Part shown: positions 7,729 to 16,313 of the stretch, in pieces
Position numbering within the stretch: the first letter of the stretch is position 1
How the letters are laid out: each line of letters opens with the position of its first letter
Assembly (NCBI GenBank): GCA_964394585.1
Contig: CAYMYI010000029.1
Location: 1-39,317, forward strand
Length of the DNA: 39,317 nucleotides
DNA from: CAYUJH01 sp964394585
Lineage (GTDB): Bacteria > Bacteroidota > Bacteroidia > Cytophagales > Flammeovirgaceae
Reading direction: 5' to 3'
The notes under the pieces: model-generated
What the model was told of the DNA's origin: nothing
What the model saw: only the letters and a program-made list of their open reading frames with translations
Database searches by the model: none
Program-made: the position numbers and the translations under genes

Positions 7729-8619
7729 TTAAAAATTTTCTAGGCGAACTCGGAAAACCAGTGGCGTGAATGGAGGAATGTCAATAGTTCCCGATTCGCC
7801 ATAGGCTCGGTGCGAGGGAATCAGCAGAAGGGCTTCTTCGTTCATTTTCATTCGGCTGATGCCATCGTACCATCCTTTAATAAGGCTGAGTGTATCGAGC
7901 GAGAAGGATAAGCCTGCGTTTTGGTCGAACACCTCTCCATCGGTAAACCTGCCATTGTACGAAACGACAATGCCTGCACCATAAAAAGGAGTGCGTGAGC
8001 CGGTGCCTTCGTTAATTACAGCTTTAATCACTCCGGTTGCAGTGGTATCTACTGCGCCATCGGTGTGCTCATCGTTGCCGGCTAGAAAGTCGTTTAGAAG
8101 TTGTTGTTCGTGGGCGCGTTGTTCGGCGTCGGTTCGTACTTCGTTAAGGGTAACATCCATAATAAAGATGGAGTTGGATGGGACAAAAACGCCGTTCAAA
8201 TCGCCACTGGAAATGCCAAAAGCCAACGTAGAAGGAACATAAAAACGGTACGTAGCTCCTTCGCGCATGAGTTGTACTCCTTCGGTTAGTCCTGGTAAAA
8301 ACGAGCCCACAGAAGGCCGAAACACGTACGAATCTTCCGCTTCGACTTCTCTGTTGCTTTCCAGTAAGGTTAGGTCGTAGGCTACATCGGAAATCATTGT
8401 TTCGGTGGCAGGCTCTCCGGAGCCTTCGCTCAAAATCGTATAGTACAAGCCTGAAGGGGTTCGCTCGGCAATAATGTTTAAGGTATTTAGGTAATTCTGG
8501 ATGGCTTCGTCATCGGCAGCAGATCGGTTTTCAACGCCGTCTTCGAGGCAAGCGGTAAGCATTATACCTAGAATACTCCCTAGGAGTAACGATTTAAAGA
8601 ATGCATGGGTGGTTTTCAT
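7729..8619 (-). CDS. two-domain FKBP-type isomerase, lipoprotein
   Basis: A 296-residue lipoprotein (LTAC lipobox, Cys about residue 24) with two FKBP-like domains, about 55-162 and 190-296. The second has the expected residues (VFDQ, KGWYDGI, SHRAYGESG). The first lacks the pocket tryptophan (LPGLTEG instead of a GW-type helix) and has LAFG where AYG is expected, so it may be a non-catalytic, substrate-binding domain. It lies between the NrnA-like gene (76 bp upstream) and the single-domain FKBP (19 bp downstream). It probably works as an envelope folding factor. Confidence 0.85.
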   Translation of the reverse strand: MKTTHAFFKSLLLGSILGIMLTACLEDGVENRSAADDEAIQNYLNTLNIIAERTPSGLYYTILSEGSGEPATETMISDVAYDLTLLESNREVEAEDSYVFRPSVGSFLPGLTEGVQLMREGATYRFYVPSTLAFGISSGDLNGVFVPSNSIFIMDVTLNEVRTDAEQRAHEQQLLNDFLAGNDEHTDGAVDTTATGVIKAVINEGTGSRTPFYGAGIVVSYNGRFTDGEVFDQNAGLSFSLDTLSLIKGWYDGISRMKMNEEALLLIPSHRAYGESGTIDIPPFTPLVFRVRLENF

Positions 8620-8695
8620 AGCTTTACAATTTAGGTTGATTAAGGCTTTGAGTCGCCTTTATTCAGATGAATGATTATATGCGGAAAAGGTTATT

Positions 8696-9742
8696 TTATT
8701 TTGCTGTTTTGTTTGCAAACTCAGCGACCAGTTCTGCCTGATAGTTTGGCAATAAGTTTTCAAAGTTATTCACCGTATCGGTGAGCGAATCGTCTACAGC
8801 GCCTCCTGCTGCGTTGATGTGCCCTCCGCCATTAAAATGTTGGTTGGCAAGGTTGGCTACTGAGAAATTTCCTGCCGAACGGAACGACATTTTCGTGCCG
8901 CCTTCTTCGCGCTCGATGAAAAGAGCGGCAAGCACTACATTTTCGAGCGAAAGTGCATAGTTGACAATCCCTTCGGTATCCCCTGTTTTAGAATGAAACT
9001 TTTCGAGTTCGGCTTTGGAAAGAGCAAAGTAAGCCGTATGGTATTCTGGTTTTACAACCAGCTTTTCGTTGAGGACATACCCCAAGAAACGCAAACGGTT
9101 TAGCGAGTTGGTATCAAAAATAAGGCGGTGAATCCGCGAAGCATTAATTCCTTTGTCTAATAGGGCAGCAACAATACGATGCGTTTTTCCGGTAGTGCTA
9201 GGATATTTGAACGAGCCGGTGTCTGTCATGATACCGGCGTATAGACATTCCCCAATGGCTTCGTCGAGCAAATCTGTCTTTCCTAATATTTCCATAAACT
9301 CGTACACCAGTTCGCAAGTAGAAGAAGCACTGATATCCCACAATTCAAAATCGGCAAACTCCTCTTTACCCCGGTGGTGGTCGATCATCACAAAGGTTTT
9401 TTGCCCTACTAATGCGCGCACCCGCTCCTCTAATTTTTCGATACGGCCTAGTCCGGAAAAATCTACACAAAAAAGCATCGTAGCTTCTTGCAGCAAAATA
9501 TCTACTTGTGGTTCAGTTTGTTCTGAAAATATTACAACTTGTTCATGCCCCTGCATCCAAAACAAGAAGGAGGGATAATCGGTAGGGGAGATGACGGTAG
9601 CCGCATGTCCCATTTTTTGAAGCAGATGTACCAATGCTAATGCAGCACCTAAGGCATCGGCATCGGGCTTGCGGTGCGGAAGAATAACGATATTTTGTGG
9701 GGTAGCAAGCTGTGTTTGCAGTGCGGATACGTTTTGAATCAT
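8696..9742 (-). CDS. nrnA: DHH family phosphoesterase, NrnA-like oligoribonuclease/pAp phosphatase
   Basis: A 348-residue protein with DHH and DHHA1 domains. The metal-binding motifs appear in order: HRKPDADALG (His23, Asp27, Asp29), VDFSGLGR, IDHHRG (the DHH triplet), and DTGSFKYPST. The DHHA1 domain ends with GGGH (305-308) followed by NAAGG. Proteins of this type degrade very short RNAs to mononucleotides and convert 3'-phosphoadenosine 5'-phosphate to AMP, using Mn2+. The length fits the family (about 320-350). It is first in a minus-strand group with two FKBP lipoproteins; there is no obvious functional link between them. Confidence 0.9.
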   Translation of the reverse strand: MIQNVSALQTQLATPQNIVILPHRKPDADALGAALALVHLLQKMGHAATVISPTDYPSFLFWMQGHEQVVIFSEQTEPQVDILLQEATMLFCVDFSGLGRIEKLEERVRALVGQKTFVMIDHHRGKEEFADFELWDISASSTCELVYEFMEILGKTDLLDEAIGECLYAGIMTDTGSFKYPSTTGKTHRIVAALLDKGINASRIHRLIFDTNSLNRLRFLGYVLNEKLVVKPEYHTAYFALSKAELEKFHSKTGDTEGIVNYALSLENVVLAALFIEREEGGTKMSFRSAGNFSVANLANQHFNGGGHINAAGGAVDDSLTDTVNNFENLLPNYQAELVAEFANKTAK

Positions 9743-9949
9743 GTGTGGAAGTATTCTAAGAAGATATAGATACGTAACGCTAATTTAAGATGTGCGCAAA
9801 ATACTCAAGATTTATTGGCAAAAACAACGTAACGCTATAATTGGCTATGGGAATGTACCCCGAATGTTGTATGCAAACTTACGATGGGCAGGGTGCCGAT
9901 TTGAAGGTAGGGTTTTGCAAAGCGAGCTATGGAAACCCCAGAATTTAAA

Positions 9950-9957
9950 TACTTTTG
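9950..9957 (+). promoter_or_regulatory. promoter -7 element upstream of uridine kinase
   Basis: TACTTTTG matches the Bacteroidota -7 consensus TAnnTTTG and lies 21 bp before the uridine kinase start codon. No TTG is seen at the usual 19-20 bp upstream, so only this element supports the call. Confidence 0.5.
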
Positions 9958-9978
9958 CAGGGGCAAAGCAAAAAACTG

Positions 9979-10605
9979 ATGAATACATACTGTGTTGGAG
10001 TTACCGGTGGCAGTGGCTCCGGGAAAACTTCTTTTTTAAAACAACTTACCGAACGGCTTGGGCATGATAAGGTTTGTTTGCTCTCGCAAGATAACTACTA
10101 TCACAACCACGACCGGCAACCGAAAGATGCACAAGGAGTGGCTAATTTCGATACCCCCGACTCGTTCGATTTAGCGGCGTTCCGCCGCGATGTGTGCAAA
10201 TTAAAGCAAGGCGAAACTGTGATTAGGCAAGAGTACACATATAATAATCCTCAAAAGACGCCGAAATCGCTCGTGTTTGAACCGGCGCCTATCTTACTGA
10301 TAGAAGGGATTTTTGCGCTACACGAACCGGAAGTAATCGGACTGATAGACCTAAAACTATTCGTAGAAGCAAAGGATTACATTAAAGTGAAGCGGCGAAT
10401 TCTACGCGATCAGGTAGAACGGGGCTACGATTTACAGGATGTGCTCTACCGCTATGAAAACCACGTAATGCCTTCATACGAGCAATATATTGAGCGGCAT
10501 AAACACGAAGCAGACTTAATCATTTGTAACAATACGACATTTGAACGTGCGCTCGATGTAATTCATTTGTATCTTCACCATAAAATATCATCGGATGGCA
10601 GATAG
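9979..10605 (+). CDS. udk: uridine kinase
   Basis: A 208-residue P-loop kinase that phosphorylates uridine and cytidine to the monophosphates in the pyrimidine salvage pathway. The Walker A motif is GVTGGSGSGKT (about 7-17). Then come SQDNYYH, with the uridine-binding Asp, and the NFDTPDSFD segment, both characteristic of uridine kinases. The lid region contains RRILRDQVERGYD, also typical. I chose the ATG at 9979, because the frame upstream offers only a TTG inside the promoter element and the P-loop would otherwise be displaced. The last 11 bp overlap the start of the TrkA-like gene, which suggests translational coupling. Confidence 0.93.
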   Translation: MNTYCVGVTGGSGSGKTSFLKQLTERLGHDKVCLLSQDNYYHNHDRQPKDAQGVANFDTPDSFDLAAFRRDVCKLKQGETVIRQEYTYNNPQKTPKSLVFEPAPILLIEGIFALHEPEVIGLIDLKLFVEAKDYIKVKRRILRDQVERGYDLQDVLYRYENHVMPSYEQYIERHKHEADLIICNNTTFERALDVIHLYLHHKISSDGR

Positions 10606-11290
10606 CAAATTCGCAGTAATTGGGCTAGGGCAATTCGGCTTAGCCATTGCCAAAAAGCTCGCTAACAAAGGTGCAGAAGTACTCGCGATTGATCGCGATA
10701 TGGAACGAGTCGATTTGGTAAAAGACGATGTAGCCTATGCGGCTGCACTCGATTCTACCGATATTAAAGCGCTTAGTTCGCAAAATATCGCCGATATGGA
10801 TGCGGTAGTGGTTGCTATTGGCGAAAACATTGAAGGTCTGTTACTAACCACAGTGCTTCTACTCGAGCTAAAAGCGAAACGAATTATCGCACGCGCTATG
10901 AGCTCGCAACAACACCTGATTTTGGAAAAATTAGGTGTGAAAGAAATCCTCTCGCCCGAAGATGAAGTGGGAACGATGATTGCCGAAATGCTGCTGAAGC
11001 CACATATGAAATCGTTTTTGAGTTTACCCGATGGCTATGAAATTGCCGAGATAGTTCCACCGCATAAAGTGGTTCACCGCACAATTGAGGAGATTGATTT
11101 TGAAGAGAACTATCGGATGCAACTCATCACTATTAAACGACGGTACGAGGAGTACCAAGATGGTAGGAAAGTATTCGCCGAACATTTGCTGAAGAAATTT
11201 TCGCACGAAACGGTCATTCAGCCAACAGATATGCTAGTAGTCTTGGGAGAATCGCACGATATCGCGAAATTCCTAGAAATTAACCGATAA
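10595..11290 (+). CDS. TrkA/KtrA-type K+ transport regulatory subunit
   Basis: A 231-residue cytoplasmic protein with an N-terminal RCK-N Rossmann domain (VIGLGQFG with GxGxxG at about 10-15, and Asp33 at the end of strand 2 for NAD-type nucleotides) and a C-terminal RCK-C domain (about 140-225). Such proteins form rings that gate TrkH/KtrB potassium channels in response to nucleotides. One RCK unit of this size fits KtrA better than the double TrkA. No channel subunit gene is next to it. It overlaps uridine kinase by 11 bp and ends before a strong shared terminator. Confidence 0.88.
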   Translation: MADSKFAVIGLGQFGLAIAKKLANKGAEVLAIDRDMERVDLVKDDVAYAAALDSTDIKALSSQNIADMDAVVVAIGENIEGLLLTTVLLLELKAKRIIARAMSSQQHLILEKLGVKEILSPEDEVGTMIAEMLLKPHMKSFLSLPDGYEIAEIVPPHKVVHRTIEEIDFEENYRMQLITIKRRYEEYQDGRKVFAEHLLKKFSHETVIQPTDMLVVLGESHDIAKFLEINR

Positions 11291-11329
11291 CTCGAAACAG
11301 AATACCCTCCCTTTCAGAAATACCATAAA

Positions 11330-11362
11330 AAAAGAGGTTGTCTTTAACGGACAACCTCTTTT
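11330..11362. terminator. bidirectional intrinsic terminator
   Basis: A perfect 13-bp stem (11330-11342 with 11350-11362) with a 7-nt loop, flanked by A-runs on the left and T on the right. It lies between the convergent TrkA-like and SecDF genes and can end transcription from both sides. Confidence 0.9.
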
Positions 11363-11382
11363 GTATATGAGCTTTATGCTAC

Positions 11383-14300
11383 TTATGCACGCGCTTTCGA
11401 TTTTTTATTTCCTTTACCTCCGGTAGGCTTTTGCGTGTCTTCAGTCGCTTTATTGCGTTGCATCATAGCAACATCATACACCACAGGTGTTGCAATAAAG
11501 ATAGAAGAATACGTACCAAATATAATACCTACCAATAATGCAAACGAGAAGCCGCGTAGAACTTCACCGCCAAACAAGAATAAAATTAAAACCACCAACA
11601 AAGTAGTTAACGAAGTAATGAGCGTACGGTTCAAGGTACTATTCACCGAACGGTTCAAGGTATCGATTAACTCTTCTTTAATGCCCTGCTGCAAATATTC
11701 GCGCACGCGGTCGAAAACTACCACGGTATCGTTAATCGAATAACCGATGATGGTAAGCATCGCTGCAACAAATACTTGGTCGATTTCAAAAGCAATGCCC
11801 AGCGCTCTTGCAATGGCAAAAACGGAAAGTACCATGAGGGTATCGTGGAAAAGGGCTACGACTGCACCTAAACCAAAACGCCATCTGCGGAAGCGTACCC
11901 AAATGTATAAGAAGATAGCAATGAGTGAGAACACAACCGATGTGCGCGAGGCTTGCTCGATATCGTCGGCAATGGTTGCCCCTACCTTAGAAGTACTTGG
12001 GATGATAAACGTCCCTTCATTGAGCAATGCCTCATTGTTAGCATATTGCTTATTGGTAAAGCTTTCCACACCGGCAATTAGTGCTTGCATTACTTTGGTA
12101 TCTGCTTCGCTCGATTCATCGTCTACTAAATAGCTTGTGGTTACCTTCAAGGTATTATTGTCGCCAAAAGTTTTTACTTCCACACCTGCGTTTTCAAAAT
12201 CATCGGCAAGTTCTACCTCAAGTTGCGAAGGCACTATCTGCTCGGTAAACGAAACGATGTACGAACGCCCTCCTTTAAAGTCTACTCCAAGGTTCAAACC
12301 CTGAATGCCAATCAATACCAAGCCTATTACAATTACGATAGAAGAACCAATGTAAGCAATTTTACGCTTGCTCAAGAACTCAAAGTTAAACCCTTCGAGT
12401 AATTTGGCAGAAAGAGGAGTTACAAACGAAATCTTACTTTCGTTACCTTTCTTCGTCATCCAAGAAACAATTACGCGTGTAATAAATACTGCCGAGAAGA
12501 ACGAACAGGCAATACCTACCATGAGTGTTACGGCAAATCCTTTCACAGGGCCGGTTCCGAATAAATACAAGAAAATACCGGTAAGCATGGTGGTAAGGTT
12601 CGAATCGAAGATGGTCCAAAACGCACGTTCGTATCCTAGATTAATGGCATTGAGCAAGTTATTGCCTTCTTTTTGCATTTCTTCGCGGATTCGCTCAAAA
12701 ATTAGTACGTTGGCATCAATCGACATACCAATGGTAAGTACGATACCGGCAATTCCTGGGAGCGTAAGCGCTGCACTCAACTGTGCTAAAACCCCAAAAA
12801 TGAAGAAGATGTTAATCAACAGTGCGGCGTTGGCAACCAAACCACCTTTCGCATAGTAAGCTATCATGAATACAATTACAAGTGCTAACCCAACCACGAT
12901 GGAAACAAGACCTTGGCGCTGAGCTTCGAGCCCTAAAGATGGCCCTACTACTACTTCTTCTACAATACGCGTAGGGGCTGGAAGTTTACCGGCTTTCAAT
13001 ACATTGGCTAAGTCTTTTGCTTCTTCGATGGTGAAGTTCCCTGTAATTTGAGAGCTACCGCCACTAATTTCACCATTTACAACTGGTGCTGAGTATACGT
13101 AATCATCGAGCACAATCGCTACTGGTTTCCCTACATTCGCACCGGTCAGTTTTTTCCATTTCTTAGCTCCCTCTACGTTCATATTCATAGAAATATCAGG
13201 TCTGCCCGATTGGTCGAAGCTTTGGCGAGCATCTACAACAACTTCACCGGTTAGAGGTGCTTTCCCTCCTCTACCTTTTTTTACTACATATAACTGAATG
13301 AGCTCTTCAGTGTCTCCTTCTTGCAAATCGAATGGTTTGTATGACCATAAGAACTGCATATTGGGAGGCATTAAGGTTCTTACCTCTTCATCTAAAATGA
13401 TTTCATTGATTTTACCGGTATCCAACACATTATACACAAGCCCTTGGTTAGAGCGGAGTAAAGAGAACAACGGAGAAACGCTTGCATCGGCAGTGGCAAT
13501 ATCATCGGTTGCTGTAGAGTCTGTAGCGGAGCTATCGCCATCGGCAAATAAGGATTCTTCTTGTGTCGGATCGGCAGTTTCTTCAGCGAACAAGCCATCG
13601 GAAGATTCTTCAGTAGCTGAACTAGCGGTTTCTGTGGTATCTTCTGTCGGGGTTGAAACGGCTAGTGCTTTTTGTCGCTTTACAATCACATCGTTAGCCT
13701 GTTGTAGGTATGGGATGTACTCTTGCGGCGTCCATACTTCTAAGAATTCAAGTTTTGCAACACCCGAAAGTAACTTGCGCACACGCTCTGCATTATCCAC
13801 ACCGGGTAGTTCTACCTGAATACGCCCTGAACCTTGTACACGTTGTACATTAGGTTGCGACACCCCGAACTTATCAATACGAGTACGAATAATATTAAAA
13901 GCCAAATCCATGGCGCCGTCTACTTCTTGCTCTACCACACGGCGTACTTCGTCGTCAGAAGAATTGAAATCGATCAACCCTCGGTTACTACTATTGGCAA
14001 AAATGGATGCTAACGATTGCCCATTAGATACTTCACTAAATGCATTAAAAAACAGGGTGGTGAAATTCTCTTGGCTATTGCGTTGCTGCAGTTTTGCCAT
14101 TTCCATCGCTTTCAAGAAACTTTCATCAGTGCTGTTTCCGGAAAGCGCTTCCAGAATCTCAACAGGAGAAACCTCGAGTGTTACGTGCATCCCGCCTTGT
14201 AAATCAAGACCTAGGTTTAACTCGTTCTCAGTTACTTCTTTGTACGTAAATTCTGCTAAACCAATGAAATTATACACTGGTTCATTCCAAAGCGAATCGA

Positions 14301-14463
14301 TATACTCTTGCTTTTTGAAATAATCTACTGTGCCATCTTCTTGGAGTGCATAGGAGTCTGCATTTTGCTTCACGTTGCGAGAAACCAATGTAAACGATAG
14401 ATAGAACAGACACAGTGCTGTAATGATGGCGGTAAGTAAAATAATACCTGACCTATTTTTCAT
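11383..14463 (-). CDS. secDF: protein translocase SecDF fusion
   Basis: A 1026-residue fusion of SecD and SecF, the proton-driven membrane partners that pull proteins through SecYEG. The SecD half opens with one helix (about 7-27) and the GLDLQGG signature (85-91). It has a large periplasmic region and then five helices (about 510-670) with the SIDANVLIFERIREE motif. The SecF half starts near 700, has GVDFKGG, and ends with five helices including SINDTVVVFDRVREY. SecDF on one chain is usual in Bacteroidota. Residues 270-332 form a Thr/Ser/Glu/Asp-rich low-complexity insert within the periplasmic domain. The tail is basic (GGKGNKKSKARA). It is a single gene with a terminator behind it. Confidence 0.96.
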   Translation of the reverse strand: MKNRSGIILLTAIITALCLFYLSFTLVSRNVKQNADSYALQEDGTVDYFKKQEYIDSLWNEPVYNFIGLAEFTYKEVTENELNLGLDLQGGMHVTLEVSPVEILEALSGNSTDESFLKAMEMAKLQQRNSQENFTTLFFNAFSEVSNGQSLASIFANSSNRGLIDFNSSDDEVRRVVEQEVDGAMDLAFNIIRTRIDKFGVSQPNVQRVQGSGRIQVELPGVDNAERVRKLLSGVAKLEFLEVWTPQEYIPYLQQANDVIVKRQKALAVSTPTEDTTETASSATEESSDGLFAEETADPTQEESLFADGDSSATDSTATDDIATADASVSPLFSLLRSNQGLVYNVLDTGKINEIILDEEVRTLMPPNMQFLWSYKPFDLQEGDTEELIQLYVVKKGRGGKAPLTGEVVVDARQSFDQSGRPDISMNMNVEGAKKWKKLTGANVGKPVAIVLDDYVYSAPVVNGEISGGSSQITGNFTIEEAKDLANVLKAGKLPAPTRIVEEVVVGPSLGLEAQRQGLVSIVVGLALVIVFMIAYYAKGGLVANAALLINIFFIFGVLAQLSAALTLPGIAGIVLTIGMSIDANVLIFERIREEMQKEGNNLLNAINLGYERAFWTIFDSNLTTMLTGIFLYLFGTGPVKGFAVTLMVGIACSFFSAVFITRVIVSWMTKKGNESKISFVTPLSAKLLEGFNFEFLSKRKIAYIGSSIVIVIGLVLIGIQGLNLGVDFKGGRSYIVSFTEQIVPSQLEVELADDFENAGVEVKTFGDNNTLKVTTSYLVDDESSEADTKVMQALIAGVESFTNKQYANNEALLNEGTFIIPSTSKVGATIADDIEQASRTSVVFSLIAIFLYIWVRFRRWRFGLGAVVALFHDTLMVLSVFAIARALGIAFEIDQVFVAAMLTIIGYSINDTVVVFDRVREYLQQGIKEELIDTLNRSVNSTLNRTLITSLTTLLVVLILFLFGGEVLRGFSFALLVGIIFGTYSSIFIATPVVYDVAMMQRNKATEDTQKPTGGKGNKKSKARA

Positions 14464-14631
14464 AATAAGTGTATTTTAAGATTGAGAATTTTTTGATTAA
14501 GAAATATGAACTACGTGGGAACATCGGCCCATACATAGGCTAAGTACCAACGTTATTTTTCATATAGTTGGAGGAAGAAAACTTACCTGAAATTGTAGGT
14601 TCTCTTAAAAGAAATTTGAAGATAGGATAAA

Positions 14632-15018
14632 CTAGGGGGCATTGGGTGCCGTATAATGTATGAAGATTACTTCATACAAAGGACGTAGGGCTATAAGCAA
14701 TACGTCTTCGCTAAAAAAGAATTGGTTTACAAAACTAAACTTAGCTACAAAGGGTACTGCTTGGTAGGGTTGATGGGCTATTTGAAAAGCAGTTACGTTC
14801 TGAGCAATTTTAGCAAGATTCAACTCGTGGAAACTAGCTTTTGGAGCATTTTCATCTTCCTCTGAGTTATTTGTAGTGCTTTCTTGCTGTGTTTGTTCAG
14901 TATGCCACTTTGTCGCCTGCTCATGTTGAAACCCTTGCACAAACAACGATAGCAATAAGCTGCTTGCAAGAAATGCATGAGACACTGTTCTAAAGTAATA
15001 TGATAGCTGCTTTTTCAT
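14632..15018 (-). CDS. small hypothetical protein with N-terminal hydrophobic segment
   Basis: I do not recognise this gene. From ATG 15018 it gives 128 residues: MKKQLSYYFR, then a hydrophobic stretch (about 13-29) that looks like a signal sequence or membrane anchor. A Gln/Thr/Glu/Asn-rich polar segment follows (34-58), then a part with many Phe and Val (70-128). A longer frame to 15057 exists, but that start would lie inside the promoter at 15028-15058, so the start at 15018 is preferred. The protein is probably exported or membrane-bound. Confidence 0.6.
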   Translation of the reverse strand: MKKQLSYYFRTVSHAFLASSLLLSLFVQGFQHEQATKWHTEQTQQESTTNNSEEDENAPKASFHELNLAKIAQNVTAFQIAHQPYQAVPFVAKFSFVNQFFFSEDVLLIALRPLYEVIFIHYTAPNAP

Positions 15019-15027
15019 AAAGTGGCG

Positions 15028-15058
15028 CAAATCTACCAAGAATGTAAAGCACAACAAA
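15028..15058 (-). promoter_or_regulatory. Bacteroidota promoter for the small exported-protein gene
   Basis: On the minus strand TTTG (15058-15055), a 19-bp spacer and TAGATTTG (15035-15028) match the phylum consensus TTTG-N19/20-TAnnTTTG. Only 9 bp separate the -7 element from the ATG at 15018, so the leader must be very short. Confidence 0.75.
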
Positions 15059-15110
15059 CTTTACAGCGTCTTTTTTTCTGAGAGATTGAGTTTCTTTGTT
15101 ATGTAAATAT

Positions 15111-15141
15111 TTGTAAAAGGATGTGAATCACTTTAAATTTG
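15111..15141 (+). promoter_or_regulatory. Bacteroidota promoter for the 15169 gene
   Basis: TTG (15111-15113), a 20-bp spacer and TAAATTTG (15134-15141) match the consensus exactly. The start codon at 15169 follows 27 bp later. It is divergent to the promoter at 15028-15058. Confidence 0.8.
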
Positions 15142-15168
15142 TTGAATTAATTTTCAAACCTTACGTTC

Positions 15169-15684
15169 ATGAAAGTCTTTAAACTTTTTATCCTTGTCGG
15201 GGTTCTTGCCCCGTTTATTGCGCTAGGGCAGGTTAGTAGTAAAGTGGTAGATCCGCTTAACAAACCGGACGTTTGGAAAAAGTTAGAAGCAAACCCAATG
15301 CATGAGGCATTATGGATTGCCTATTTTGGGAAAGATTTATTCGATTTCAGCGATCAGGAGTACAACCAGTTTATGCAATGGAAGCAACAACTTATTGCCC
15401 AACGAAAACTAGGACCTGAAAAAACAGGCGGTACGCAGCAAAAAGCTAAAGTGGAATATTACGAAAAAATATATGGGAAAATACGAGACCCTTACTACCA
15501 AAATTTAATCTCGAACATTCACAGTAATTTTTTAATGATTGAAGAATATTTCCAAGAACAATTTGATTTTTACGGGCAAGTTTACGTTCCTTATACAGAA
15601 AAACATCCACGCGAGAATTTTGACAAAGAACAGTGGATTGCCGAGCAAGAAAAAACCTTAACTCAACTTCGCAACCAACAATAA
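15169..15684 (+). CDS. exported hypothetical protein
   Basis: I do not recognise this 171-residue protein. It has a clear signal peptide (MKVFKLFILVGVLAPFIALGQ, cleavage likely near residue 20). The mature part is hydrophilic and helix-rich, with many aromatic residues (DLFDFSDQEYNQFMQWKQ, then EEYFQEQFDFYGQVYVPY) and a charged C-terminal helix. It has one of the best promoters in the window and its own terminator, so it is a single-gene unit that is probably well expressed in the periplasm. Confidence 0.7.
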   Translation: MKVFKLFILVGVLAPFIALGQVSSKVVDPLNKPDVWKKLEANPMHEALWIAYFGKDLFDFSDQEYNQFMQWKQQLIAQRKLGPEKTGGTQQKAKVEYYEKIYGKIRDPYYQNLISNIHSNFLMIEEYFQEQFDFYGQVYVPYTEKHPRENFDKEQWIAEQEKTLTQLRNQQ

Positions 15685-15715
15685 AAGAGAAGCCCAAAAT
15701 TTGTCTTTATCTTCG

Positions 15716-15740
15716 CCGTAATATAGTTACTATATTGCGG
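15716..15740 (+). terminator. intrinsic terminator of the 15169 gene
   Basis: A 10-bp stem with one G-T pair (15716-15725 with 15731-15740) and a 5-nt loop is followed by TTTTATTTTTT, 32 bp after the stop codon at 15684. Confidence 0.85.
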
Positions 15741-15821
15741 TTTTATTTTTTCGCCTCGCTACTGCTCATTGCAACGGCAGCCACATAACAGTGAGGGGTT
15801 CATCTACTTTCTTTGTAAACC

Positions 15822-16313
15822 ATGATAAACGTTTTATTTGTATGCTTAGGTAATATTTGCCGTTCTCCTATGGCAGAAGGTGTTTTTGAACACCTTGTAA
15901 AACAAAAAGGACTCGAACCGTCTATTCGTATAGACTCTGCCGGTACTTCGGGGTACCACCGAGGCAGCTTACCCGATCCGAGAATGCGGGAAACGGCACT
16001 CCAACATGGTATAAAACTTCAGAGCCGTAGCCGAAAATTTACTCGCGACGATTTTAGTAAATTTGACTATGTGATTGCCATGGACGACCAAAACTTAGAT
16101 GATATTCTAAGTCTTCGAAAAAAGGCAAAAAGCACGGAGGTATCCATCCACAAAATGCGTGAGTTTGATAATGACGCTTCCGCAGAAGATGTTCACGATC
16201 CGTACTACGATACTTTACATGGTTTCGAACGCTGCTACCAAATCATTCGCGAAAGCTGTGAAAACTTCCTTAATCATTTGATTGACAAACATAATTTAGG
16301 CTCATCTCAATGA
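15822..16313 (+). CDS. low-molecular-weight protein-tyrosine phosphatase
   Basis: A 163-residue phosphatase of the LMW-PTP family. The P-loop is FVCLGNICRSP, with nucleophile Cys8 and Arg14. The general acid Asp126 lies in VHDPYYD, the usual DP(Y/W) site. It hydrolyses phosphotyrosine, or in some relatives phosphoarginine or other small phosphate esters. In bacteria such enzymes often act on tyrosine kinases for exopolysaccharide, but no such kinase is nearby. Its stop overlaps the start of the amidase gene as ATGA (16310-16313), so the two are probably translated together. Confidence 0.93.
   Translation: MINVLFVCLGNICRSPMAEGVFEHLVKQKGLEPSIRIDSAGTSGYHRGSLPDPRMRETALQHGIKLQSRSRKFTRDDFSKFDYVIAMDDQNLDDILSLRKKAKSTEVSIHKMREFDNDASAEDVHDPYYDTLHGFERCYQIIRESCENFLNHLIDKHNLGSSQ

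Noticed and set aside
11435..14323. Several plus-strand frames of 100-170 codons
   Set aside because: All are opposite SecDF, with Ser/Thr-rich, unlikely protein sequences produced by codon mirroring.
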